Source of the DNA: Gemmatimonadota bacterium
GTDB taxonomy: Bacteria; Latescibacterota; UBA2968; UBA8231
Length of the DNA stretch: 40,273 nucleotides
Reading direction: 5' to 3'
NCBI GenBank assembly: GCA_018673255.1
Contig: JABHDC010000134.1
Coordinates: 1 to 40,273, forward strand
The notes under the pieces are model-generated. The model was not told the DNA's origin, made no database searches, and saw nothing but the letters and a program-made list of their open reading frames with translations. Position 1 is the first letter of the stretch. Every line of letters starts with the position of its first letter. The position numbers were made by a program, and so were the translations under genes. Below are positions 24,884 to 33,691 of this stretch, one piece after another.

Positions 24884-27754
24884 TCAAAAACCGAAGTACA
24901 TTTCGAGAAAGAACGTCCGATTGCTGGCCTCGGTGCCGGGTGCCTCGACATGTTCGATCTGATACCCCAGTTCAGTCACGGCCTTCCATCCCAAGTAGTT
25001 GCCGTGCATCCGCACCATGAAGACGTTGGTCCAGCGATCAAAGTCGCGACCACCATCATCGTAGTCGGTGTGCGCAATGGGCAGCAACCAAGGAATCCCT
25101 TCCTGGCCAGCGACCAGTGAGGTCTTCTCCGTCAGCTTCATCGACTCTTCGAAGAGCGGTCCCCAAGTCATCCAGTGCCGACGTGTGGCCGCGGAATATC
25201 CTGCGTCGTGCCAGAAGAGGTGACGCAGCCTGGCGTAGAGCTGGATATTCCCACGCACCTTGTGCTCGTACTGGAGTCGCGTAGACAACGTGAGGCGACT
25301 CATCGTCTCATCCTGCTGAGACGTGCTATCGGCGAACTCATCCTCATGTTGCATGTTCAGCAACCACTTATAGTTCGTGAACACGCTCAGACCCGGCACT
25401 GGCGTCGCATCCGTCTCGAACTGGAGCGTACTCACCGTGCTGTTGCGCATCAGCATGGGATCCGGATCCGGATCCTTGAGACTGATCAGGTTGTAGCTCG
25501 TAGGATCCTGGATCACATTCGAATTGTCACGTGCATTGGCCGTCGTGCGCCAGACGAACACCGGGTCCGGGATCGAGTCTTCCACCATCTTCACATCGCC
25601 GCGCAGGATCATATGACCCTTGTCTTGTGGCCGATATCCCAACTGATAGCGCAAGTAGCGAACGTCGCTGTCTCCCCCGCCGGCAACACTCTCTGCGCCG
25701 TAGGATCCCAGTGTCAGCACCTCGACGAATGGCAGCGGGTCTTTCCAAGTGAGGAAAGCGTGATTCCCGCGTGTACCACGATCGTAAGGATAGTCGGGTC
25801 GATCGTCATTCTCGGTCAGATCAGGCACGGAGTTGTTGTTGAAGTCCAGATCGTAGATGAAGGCTGGCGGATCTGCCCAGAAGAAAAGGAAGGCCTCATC
25901 CCAATCCGGAATCCCATTGGCATTCTGATCGGTATCGGGAACATTGTCCTGATTTTGATCAAGTCCTGGATAGACACCGGCATCATTGGCTCCAGACAGC
26001 GCCGTGTCGTTGGGCATCTCATCCGGCCACTGATCGCCATCATCGTTGTCATCGAACAGGTTGAATTCCTGCGTGATGGCTGTATTGGGCGGCGAAGCTG
26101 GCACGCTGGTATGGAAGATCGCACCGCCGCGGCGTGAATCATAGTTGCCGCTGTAGTCGGCATCGATTCGGAACAATTCAAGGCCGAGGTGAGGACCAAA
26201 TCGGCCGAGCATGTTCAGCGCACGAGAGGCCGTCACGTAGTAGGCCAGTGCATCTTTGTCGGTGCGTCGCCCCTCGCGGACCGGAAACTTGAAGTGCTGC
26301 GTATTCAGCGAGACCTCGCCATCGACTTCGAAGCCACCGTAATCGAGGTGGGCGTCGACACTGGCCAGCACCTGTGCCGTGGGGAAGCCGTACTCGAAGC
26401 GGACCTGCCTTGGTTCCAGCGACCGAGGAATCCCATCGGAACGCATGACCGTGTAGGCCGGGGTCTGCTCCCCGAATTTGAAATCCGTCGGATAACGCAG
26501 GTCACCACCATCGAACTCGAATCCGGAGCGCTCAAAGGAAGCTTTGCGCGGCTCGGCAGGCCACTGATGGGAGACGGTTGCCTCTCGCTCCCTGCCGGCG
26601 ATGATGCGGGTGAAGCTGTGCTTGTATTCCTGCCGGACCTGCAGGCGATAGTCACCCCCCACGGCAGCGACGAATTCTGCCGATGTGGGCTGAAAGGTCT
26701 CGGGATCCGGGAATTCGAAAAAGAACTCGATCTGTTCGTCGGGGCCATCCGCCTCCCAGTGATCACCCACGCGTCGGCCAACGGCCAGGCCGGGATCGAG
26801 TGTGGACTCATAACGCACGTCGCCCACAGCCAGATCCGGGTCACTGGTCAGGATGACACGATTCCCGTCCGCATCCAGACCCTTGACGAGGATACCCACA
26901 TCCCAGGCAGCAGCCGGCGTATTGATGATCTCAGGCGAATCATCGACAATGCGTACGACCACAACTTCTGGTGCCTGCATATCGTTGGAGATGTCACCTC
27001 GCAGAATACTGCCCCGCCTCGAGGTCGCATCCAGCATATGCTGGTTGATGAAGGTCGTACCCAGACGCAGAGCGGATCCTACCTGTGTGCCCCAGTGGCC
27101 ACCCCACAGGATCACCGGCGCCTGGTCGTCACGTCCTACCTCAAACTGCGAGAATCGATGGCGATCGCCGGCACCCTTGGTGTACAGAAACGTCGACTTG
27201 TTCTTCGAGCCACTCACATCGAAGCGCACGCCCGTGTAGCGATTCATGTTCAGTGTGAGAGGCGTGAATTGCGCCTTCACCGGTGCCGTGGAGACATCGC
27301 TGGAACTGAGCAGGACCATCAGGGCATAACTACGCCCTCGATACGAGTCCTGCATCACCTGATAGTTAAAGTCCGCGCCGACCTGAAAAACGTTGCCCGT
27401 CTCGAAACGCAAACCCTCAAACTTGCTCAACCCCGGGCGTTGCTCATCGGCGGAGAGCATGACTCTACCCTCCATGACATACTGACCCAGGCGATCATAC
27501 CGAGGCACTTCCCAACCAAAAATCGGGAATGCACGATACGGGAATTCTGCGTGATTGAGATACGTGGTCTGCGGACCTTCGTGGAGGAAGTCTCGCTGCT
27601 CCCACGTCTTGATCGTCGCTTGTGCATGGGCAGGCGTCCAACCGGCCAGCGAGCCCAGCATCAGGGCCAGCAACACCAGCAGGATGGGTGCACGCGTCGA
27701 TCGTCTCAGCAGTCTATGACCCAGCCGCTTACATGTCATGCCGACCATCATCAT
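24884..27754 (-). CDS. Large exported barrel-like protein with calcium-type loops (paralogue C)
   Basis: A 956-residue exported protein; a basic N-terminus and signal peptide end at PAHAQ (residue 45). It shares a full-length plan with the two upstream genes: YDRLGQYV near residue 86, YGFPTAQV near 455, GNYDSRRGG near 535, Asp/Asn-rich DxNxDxxPD loops at about 565-655 (DQNQDNVPDTDQNANGIPDW, then LDFNNNSVPDLTENDD), and alternating beta-strand-like segments to a C-terminus FFLEMYFGF, the terminal Phe being typical of outer-membrane barrels. The start overlaps the previous gene's stop by four bases (ATGA). Function unknown; likely outer-membrane/surface. Confidence 0.82.
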   Translation of the reverse strand: MMMVGMTCKRLGHRLLRRSTRAPILLVLLALMLGSLAGWTPAHAQATIKTWEQRDFLHEGPQTTYLNHAEFPYRAFPIFGWEVPRYDRLGQYVMEGRVMLSADEQRPGLSKFEGLRFETGNVFQVGADFNYQVMQDSYRGRSYALMVLLSSSDVSTAPVKAQFTPLTLNMNRYTGVRFDVSGSKNKSTFLYTKGAGDRHRFSQFEVGRDDQAPVILWGGHWGTQVGSALRLGTTFINQHMLDATSRRGSILRGDISNDMQAPEVVVVRIVDDSPEIINTPAAAWDVGILVKGLDADGNRVILTSDPDLAVGDVRYESTLDPGLAVGRRVGDHWEADGPDEQIEFFFEFPDPETFQPTSAEFVAAVGGDYRLQVRQEYKHSFTRIIAGREREATVSHQWPAEPRKASFERSGFEFDGGDLRYPTDFKFGEQTPAYTVMRSDGIPRSLEPRQVRFEYGFPTAQVLASVDAHLDYGGFEVDGEVSLNTQHFKFPVREGRRTDKDALAYYVTASRALNMLGRFGPHLGLELFRIDADYSGNYDSRRGGAIFHTSVPASPPNTAITQEFNLFDDNDDGDQWPDEMPNDTALSGANDAGVYPGLDQNQDNVPDTDQNANGIPDWDEAFLFFWADPPAFIYDLDFNNNSVPDLTENDDRPDYPYDRGTRGNHAFLTWKDPLPFVEVLTLGSYGAESVAGGGDSDVRYLRYQLGYRPQDKGHMILRGDVKMVEDSIPDPVFVWRTTANARDNSNVIQDPTSYNLISLKDPDPDPMLMRNSTVSTLQFETDATPVPGLSVFTNYKWLLNMQHEDEFADSTSQQDETMSRLTLSTRLQYEHKVRGNIQLYARLRHLFWHDAGYSAATRRHWMTWGPLFEESMKLTEKTSLVAGQEGIPWLLPIAHTDYDDGGRDFDRWTNVFMVRMHGNYLGWKAVTELGYQIEHVEAPGTEASNRTFFLEMYFGF

Positions 27755-30687
27755 TGCACTCCGAAGATGACGTCGACGAAAAAGGCAGTCATGTCCGTGT
27801 CCTTGCGACCGGCGGCCTTTGCGTCTTTATGCAGATAGCGATTGTCGCGGCGTAGACCCACGTGGGCAACAAGATTGTAGCCTCCGTGTTCGCCGGACAT
27901 GGACAATTGAAGAATCGACACATTCTGCGTGTAGCTGTTGATCTCGAATTCGCGATCTGAATACCGTGCCCGCAGGAATGGCAGGAACAGGCCGTGCTGA
28001 CCAAACTCAATTCTCGTCTTGCGGGTGAGCGAATAACTGAGCAGCAGCTCGGGTGTGAACAACGACCACGAGGCCTCATGTCCGCCAAGACGATGGTCCA
28101 GGACCGTGGGGGTCTCGGGATCATTGTCGTCATCGATGCGCCCGAAGGTCGAGTCCACCGGAGAATAGGATCCTTCGTCCCATCGGGCCAACAGGTGCTT
28201 GGCGCGCGCCGTCAGAATGAGTTGCGGCTGCAGTTCACGCTGATAGGACACCTTGTTGACCATCGAGAAATTCTGGTCCGTTCCGGCCTTCTGGATCATT
28301 TCAGCATCTTCGCCTTCACCGTCGACGTCACCGCGTCGATTGACAACATACTTGAAGGTGTTGGAGACGCTCAGACCACGCGCCGGCAGCCAACCCGTCT
28401 CGATCCATGCCGTATTCACCACTGACTTACGCATAGGCAGGAAGTCGCGCGGCGGCGTCCTGCTTGGTTCGTTGTAGAGAGAGTTTATCTCAATGTCCTC
28501 AGAAAGGACCAGTCGATAGACATCATCGGGAATATCGTCTTCCACGCGTTTGAGCACATTGCGCGCCTTCGTCCACCAACTCGGTGCTTCGGTGGCAACC
28601 CCGAGAATCGAATACTGCACGCGGCTCTGGTGTCCCCCGCTAATCTCGTCGGCGCCGAAAGCACCGAGTCGAGCTTCACTCAGCCACCAGGGACGACGAT
28701 TCACATCATAGAAGAAGTGCCAGCCTCGCTGATCCCGTCGATAGGGATAGTCAGGGTGGTCGTCATTCTCACGATAGTCAGGGATCAGATTGTTGTTGAA
28801 GTCGATGCCGAAATCGAAATCTGGTGGCATCGAATCGTATCCCAGGAATGGCTCCAGGTAGTCATCAACGGTGTTGCGATTGCGATCAAAATCGACGACA
28901 AGATCGCCATCCATGTCGAATCCGGGAAATACGCCACCCTCCGGCTTGCGGGCCAGATAGGCTGGTCGCTGGAAAGTACCGCGGGGCATGTACAATGCAT
29001 CGCCGGAGCCGGGCATGTCATCGGGCCAGTTATCGTGATCATCGTTGTCGTCGAAGGCCTTGTATTCTTGTGTCCGCGCAGTTACGCCTCGCGACTCACC
29101 CGCCTGTACATCACCTGCTGTATCGGTGAACAGGACAAGACCTCCACGCCGGCTGTCGTAGGATCCGCCGTAATTGGGCTCAATGCGGAAGACTTCTGCC
29201 CCGACATTGCCGTAGCGTCCAAAACGCGCCTGCGCGGTAAGATAACCGGCCGTTCCCGACTCTGTAGAGCGACGCCCCTTGGCCGTTGGAAACTTGTATT
29301 CCTGCGGATTGTGGACGATCTCACCGTCGAGTGTAAGCCCCTCGACCTCATACTTGAGGCTGGCACCATAGAAGCTCTGAGCCGTCGGAATTCCATAGTT
29401 GATACGAACGCGCTTGGGCGCACCATCCAGACCTTGACGACCATCGGAACGGGCGACGGTGAAGAACGCCTCATCCTGTCGCAGGTAGTCCTCGAAGAAC
29501 GTTCCAGCATACCCATCCTGTGGAGGATCTGAAGGCCACGAGCGTTCCACTGTATTCGTCGACCCCGGAACATCGAAGTCGTGAAGTTGCCGCACTTCAA
29601 TCAGATAGTCACCGTCGGCGAGCACTTCGATATCGGCATCGATGGCGGCCAGATCAGCATCGATCGTGAAGACGATATCAATGAATTCATCCTCGGCCGC
29701 TTCCCAGTGCGAGCCGACCTGCCGACCTGAAATGCCCTGCAAACGCACCATTCCCGGATCGAAGAAGACATCGGTCCCGGCCTGCTCTGAATCGCTGGTG
29801 TAGCGACGCTGCGTCGAATCCACTACGGCGACCAGCAGAATGGACGCGTCGTAGACGGCTGCGCCGCCTCCATCACGAGGAGAGTCGTCGCGAACTCGCA
29901 CGGTAATCTGTTTCGGCGGCTTCAACTCCATGTAGGGCACGTCGCCCCGCCACAAGGAGGCACGATCTGACTTGATATTCGACTGCAATTGCCGATAGAA
30001 GGTTGCGCCCACGTCGGCATTGCCGAAGTGACCGATCCAGTTGGCGCCACCCACCAGCACGGGCGACATCTCGCGCACATCGCGCTCATTGCCTCGAAGA
30101 TTCGACCACAAGGTGGTTTCCAGCGTGCCACCGCGCGAGAACAGAATCGTCAGATCGTGACGGCGCGAGGCGTAATCGATGCGCAGGCCACCATACTGCA
30201 TCTGGTTGACGACCAGCGGCGTGAAGGAGGACGCCAGATTGCGCCCCACGGCGATGCTCATCGCCTCCTCACCGTAGGTCTGACGAGCGACGGCCAGGAA
30301 CTGGAAGAAGCTATTCTGGATCAGCGCGCCACTGTGAGCGTTGAGATTTCCCAAGGGGATCCCTGCATCCACCTTGGCCTGCGTGTAGCTGTCACGCATT
30401 TCCGACCACTGCAGGCCGTAACTGCCATAGCTGACGAATTGCCCCAGCCGATCGTAGACGGCTCGACGTCCCTGGTTGGCAGCGCCGTAGCGGATATAGC
30501 GGTCGACGGAATATGGCGGATAGGGATAGACATCGTAGCCGAGATAGTCAGGGCGCAGACCCGTGTAGTTGCCGGGCGCCATCGTTTCCTCTTCCGGCGT
30601 GGCAATCCCGGCCTGCGCCGTGGCCTCACCACACCAGACGAAAGCGCCGAGCAGGATGCCCGCGATGAGGATACTGAGTCGACTCAT
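27751..30687 (-). CDS. Large exported barrel-like protein with calcium-type loops (paralogue B)
   Basis: A 978-residue exported protein with signal peptide MSRLSILIAGILLGAFVWCGEATAQ. Its landmarks repeat those of its neighbours: YDRLGQFVSYG near residue 79, YGIPTAQSF near 432, GSYDSRRGG near 510, and calcium-type loops at about 546-645 (FDDNDDHDNWPDD, FDMDGDLVVDFDRNRN, IDFNNNLIPDYRENDD). After PYRRDQRGWHFFYD it continues in barrel-like strands and ends FFVDVIFGVQ. The ATG at 30687 has an in-frame GTG three bases before it. The gene follows paralogue A with almost no gap and overlaps paralogue C by four bases, so the three probably are made together. Function unknown. Confidence 0.82.
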   Translation of the reverse strand: MSRLSILIAGILLGAFVWCGEATAQAGIATPEEETMAPGNYTGLRPDYLGYDVYPYPPYSVDRYIRYGAANQGRRAVYDRLGQFVSYGSYGLQWSEMRDSYTQAKVDAGIPLGNLNAHSGALIQNSFFQFLAVARQTYGEEAMSIAVGRNLASSFTPLVVNQMQYGGLRIDYASRRHDLTILFSRGGTLETTLWSNLRGNERDVREMSPVLVGGANWIGHFGNADVGATFYRQLQSNIKSDRASLWRGDVPYMELKPPKQITVRVRDDSPRDGGGAAVYDASILLVAVVDSTQRRYTSDSEQAGTDVFFDPGMVRLQGISGRQVGSHWEAAEDEFIDIVFTIDADLAAIDADIEVLADGDYLIEVRQLHDFDVPGSTNTVERSWPSDPPQDGYAGTFFEDYLRQDEAFFTVARSDGRQGLDGAPKRVRINYGIPTAQSFYGASLKYEVEGLTLDGEIVHNPQEYKFPTAKGRRSTESGTAGYLTAQARFGRYGNVGAEVFRIEPNYGGSYDSRRGGLVLFTDTAGDVQAGESRGVTARTQEYKAFDDNDDHDNWPDDMPGSGDALYMPRGTFQRPAYLARKPEGGVFPGFDMDGDLVVDFDRNRNTVDDYLEPFLGYDSMPPDFDFGIDFNNNLIPDYRENDDHPDYPYRRDQRGWHFFYDVNRRPWWLSEARLGAFGADEISGGHQSRVQYSILGVATEAPSWWTKARNVLKRVEDDIPDDVYRLVLSEDIEINSLYNEPSRTPPRDFLPMRKSVVNTAWIETGWLPARGLSVSNTFKYVVNRRGDVDGEGEDAEMIQKAGTDQNFSMVNKVSYQRELQPQLILTARAKHLLARWDEGSYSPVDSTFGRIDDDNDPETPTVLDHRLGGHEASWSLFTPELLLSYSLTRKTRIEFGQHGLFLPFLRARYSDREFEINSYTQNVSILQLSMSGEHGGYNLVAHVGLRRDNRYLHKDAKAAGRKDTDMTAFFVDVIFGVQ

Positions 30688-30691
30688 CACG

Positions 30692-33496
30692 TCAGTTCCC
30701 CACGATCACTTCGACGAACAGGCCGAAGGCGTCGAAATCACGCTCTCTACCCAAGCCCTTCCAGTCCTTCTGATGCAGCTCAATCCCTGTGCTGATGCTC
30801 AGATAGGATCCCTCAAAGTCATCGTCGCGTCCCTGAAGCATGAAGACGGTTTTCCGTTCGTCATAGCTGACGTCTTCGTTCTCATTGTCCGTGAACTTCA
30901 TTGGCAGCCCGGGCAACCCCGACATGCCCCACTGGAGATCAATGCCATCCATGACGGCGTAGGACGTCTTGAACATAGGGGCGAAGAAACGGGTGGAAGC
31001 CTCGCGCCAGAGACCTCCCCTGCGTCCTTCCTTGAGGGCGTATTTGGCGCCCCCCCAGAATTCGAAATTCCCCCAAGAGCGACTGTATTCGGCACGTGAC
31101 ACCCAGGACCACTCGGTAAAAGAATCCGAATCCTGCACGAGCACTCCCGCCTCCTCAATCTCGCTCTGCTGATTGAGATAGTAGAGGACCTGCGTCGAGG
31201 CGCGCATCATTGGCATCGGTGAATATCTCAGCTCCAGCGATCCCGAATTCACCAGACTCTCGCGCATGATGAGAGGATCAGGTGGTGGCGGATTGAGGAT
31301 CGTGTAGACGTTAGCCAGTCTCGCCGTATCTCCCGTCACCCACTCATATACGTCATCACGCACGTCATCCTCGACGAGTTTGATGTCGTCGAGAAGCTCC
31401 ACTTCAAGCCCGTCCAGTGGACGCCAACTCGCCTCGGCACGGGCGTACAGCGAACTGGCCTCGCCCGATCCGGCGATCTCTTCAAGGTGGTAGTATCCCA
31501 CGGATGTCCGATGGAGCCCCGGCAGCAGATCGCGGGCCGTCACGAATCCGTGATGGCCCCGTTGATCCTTGCGGATCGGGTAATCGGCGTGATCATCGTT
31601 CTCGCGAAAATCAGGCTGCCCATTGTTGTTGAAGTCCATCCCGTATACGAAGTCCATGGGATCCGAATCGAACAACAGGAAGGGTTCGGTCCAGTCGGGT
31701 ACGCCATTGCGGTCTTTGTCGTTGTCCGGCGAGAGGTCGCCATCTACGTCGAGACCGGGGTAAACCCCACCCGTGGAGCCCCCTGAGTAGTTGCCACTGG
31801 GAACGAAAAACTGGAAACGGCCCTGATCGTTGAAGCTGTCGTCGGCGTAGGCATCGTTGTCGTCGTTGTCCTCCATCAGAGGGAATTCCTGCGTGAAGGG
31901 CTCATCCCCCGACGCACTACCCTTATCTGTGAAGAACACGGTTCCACCACGACGAGAATCGTACCCGCCGCTGTACTGTGGATCCATGCGGAACAACTCG
32001 CCACCGAGGTCCAGGTCAAGCCCACCCAGCGACAACGGTCGACGCACATTCAGCAGGTAAGCCCAACTGCCGTCGGTGACTCGCTTCCCGCGCGTCTTGA
32101 GCGAGTCGCTGCTGAAAGGGAAGTGAGATTCGTCGGAGCTGTAGACGATCTCGCCTTCAGCGATCCACTCATTCGACAACAGGCGAAAATCGGTACCGAG
32201 CAGGGTCTTCCCGCTCGGGATACCGTAGTCGAAACTCACCACCCGGAGATTGCCCATGCCGGGGCGCCCCTCTGCCCGCGCCACGGTGAAGTGGGGTTCG
32301 GCTTCCTGAGGCTTGAAGTCGAAGGGATACTGTTGATTTCCCGTCTGGGTATGCCCCGGGCCATTGACAAATGCCGTTGGCCAGAAGCGCTCTTCCAGAT
32401 CGCCATCAGGATTCAGGAAGTCATGCGTCTGTCGGGTGGAGATGCGATAGTCGCCAGTAACATCAGCCCTGAACGTGGCACTGATGAGATTGCCCTCTGA
32501 TGGAAGGTTGAAGACGAATTCTGCCACATCATCATTCGTCAGCTGGTAGACCCCTGCCACCGGTAGGCCGACACCGAGGGGTGCGCCGGGCTCAAGAGAG
32601 GGATCGTATGTGCGATTTCCTCCCGCATTCTCATCGGATGTCAAACGCCGTCGCGAACCGTCTTCATCGAGGACGACAATATCGATATCCACATCGCGTA
32701 CGCCGGCCAGCGTGGCCGGTTCGTCGCTCTGAACCCAGATGGACACCTGTTTCGGACTGCGAATCTGATACGGCTGAGATCCGCTGACGAAACTGCCCTG
32801 GCTCGACTCCACATCGGTCTGATGCTGGTTGAAGAAGGTCAGCCCCAGCGTGAGCATGTTGTTGGGCCTGTGTGTGTAGTGCCCGCCGTAAGCGAGAACC
32901 GGACTCAGATCTCGTCGCGCGTCAAAGGCCGAGAATCGCTGCGGCGAACCGCGAGTCAGCAGTGCCGTGAAGCTCTGATTGTCCGTGCCACCGTCAACGC
33001 GCATTCCCTGCCAGCGCGGACTGCGGACAGTCAGCGGTGACAGACTCGTGCGGATCGCATCACCGACCGTGACCGAGAGATCCCACCCACGGTACTGGTC
33101 ATTGGCGATCATGAGATTGTTGAAGAAGTTGAAGAAGTAATTCTCGCGCTGCACTGAACTCGACTGGAGCCCGACAGAGTCCGAGCGCGTCTCTCTCCAA
33201 CTCAACAGCGGGTAACCGCGGAACAGATGCGTCCCCAATCGATCATAGAGCTCAGTAGAGCGGACGCTGTTCGTCAGGGGCTGATAGGAGGTCTTGCCAA
33301 AGTTCGAATATCCTGGCCACACGCCTCGATTGAGGAACGATCGCAGCGGCGAGGCAGCAGGCGTCGTCGTCAGCTTGAGTCCTGTCGTGGCAGACTGGGC
33401 GTTGAGCTGCTGGTCGCCCCCCCACCATGAGGTCAGCGCAACAATGCAGAGGAATCGCAACACCGTCCGCGGCGCCCATAGGGTGCGCGTCTGCAT
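30692..33496 (-). CDS. Large exported barrel-like protein with calcium-type loops (paralogue A)
   Basis: A 934-residue exported protein from the ATG at 33496 (MQTRTLWAPRTVLRFLCIVALT, signal peptide ending near NAQ). An open frame to a TTG at 33562 lengthens the N-terminus but spoils the signal-peptide shape, so I reject it. Landmarks: YDRLGTHLFRGYPLLSW near residue 84, YGIPSGKTL near 424, GGYDSRRGG near 510, and loops at 543-638 (MEDNDDNDAYADD, LDVDGDLSPDNDKDRNG, MDFNNNGQPDFRENDD). The second half alternates polar and aromatic residues like a beta-barrel and ends FVEVIVGN. No plug domain or TonB box is visible. It is the first of three tandem paralogues, after a SurA-like gene. Confidence 0.82.
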   Translation of the reverse strand: MQTRTLWAPRTVLRFLCIVALTSWWGGDQQLNAQSATTGLKLTTTPAASPLRSFLNRGVWPGYSNFGKTSYQPLTNSVRSTELYDRLGTHLFRGYPLLSWRETRSDSVGLQSSSVQRENYFFNFFNNLMIANDQYRGWDLSVTVGDAIRTSLSPLTVRSPRWQGMRVDGGTDNQSFTALLTRGSPQRFSAFDARRDLSPVLAYGGHYTHRPNNMLTLGLTFFNQHQTDVESSQGSFVSGSQPYQIRSPKQVSIWVQSDEPATLAGVRDVDIDIVVLDEDGSRRRLTSDENAGGNRTYDPSLEPGAPLGVGLPVAGVYQLTNDDVAEFVFNLPSEGNLISATFRADVTGDYRISTRQTHDFLNPDGDLEERFWPTAFVNGPGHTQTGNQQYPFDFKPQEAEPHFTVARAEGRPGMGNLRVVSFDYGIPSGKTLLGTDFRLLSNEWIAEGEIVYSSDESHFPFSSDSLKTRGKRVTDGSWAYLLNVRRPLSLGGLDLDLGGELFRMDPQYSGGYDSRRGGTVFFTDKGSASGDEPFTQEFPLMEDNDDNDAYADDSFNDQGRFQFFVPSGNYSGGSTGGVYPGLDVDGDLSPDNDKDRNGVPDWTEPFLLFDSDPMDFVYGMDFNNNGQPDFRENDDHADYPIRKDQRGHHGFVTARDLLPGLHRTSVGYYHLEEIAGSGEASSLYARAEASWRPLDGLEVELLDDIKLVEDDVRDDVYEWVTGDTARLANVYTILNPPPPDPLIMRESLVNSGSLELRYSPMPMMRASTQVLYYLNQQSEIEEAGVLVQDSDSFTEWSWVSRAEYSRSWGNFEFWGGAKYALKEGRRGGLWREASTRFFAPMFKTSYAVMDGIDLQWGMSGLPGLPMKFTDNENEDVSYDERKTVFMLQGRDDDFEGSYLSISTGIELHQKDWKGLGRERDFDAFGLFVEVIVGN

Positions 33497-33691
33497 GCGA
33501 TTTCGCGAGAAGTGCTGCACGAGTTTATCTGTGGACCAGGCTGTCACAAGCCTTACCAGCAAAGACGCTCAACCTTGAAGTCGTTCAGAAGCACAATATG
33601 TTGGAAACACATTTCGGACCTGAATGGTGCCCAACGATAACGAAACCCGCATGACCCAACAAGGGCATCACAATCCTTTGTGAAGAAGGGG

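Noticed and set aside
25175..26137. A 320-codon plus-strand open frame
   Set aside because: Antisense shadow of paralogue C; the repeated Ile/Val/Gly stretches are the complement of the Asp/Asn-rich loops.
26189..27838. A 549-codon plus-strand open frame opposite paralogue C
   Set aside because: It mirrors the coding frame of a clear exported protein in GC-rich DNA; the translation is rich in Arg/His/Ile with no domain, and it has no ribosome binding site.
28630..29532. A 300-codon plus-strand open frame
   Set aside because: Antisense shadow of paralogue B with the same complement-of-Asp pattern.
24884..33496. TonB-dependent receptors
   Set aside because: The three paralogues end like outer-membrane proteins, but I see no TonB box or plug domain, and their mid-part calcium-type loops are not typical of receptors.
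15767..33496. Type IX secretion or Bacteroidetes gliding locus
   Set aside because: No SprA-size protein, GldK-N or PorV-like gene is seen, and no T9SS C-terminal domain is evident in the secreted protein.
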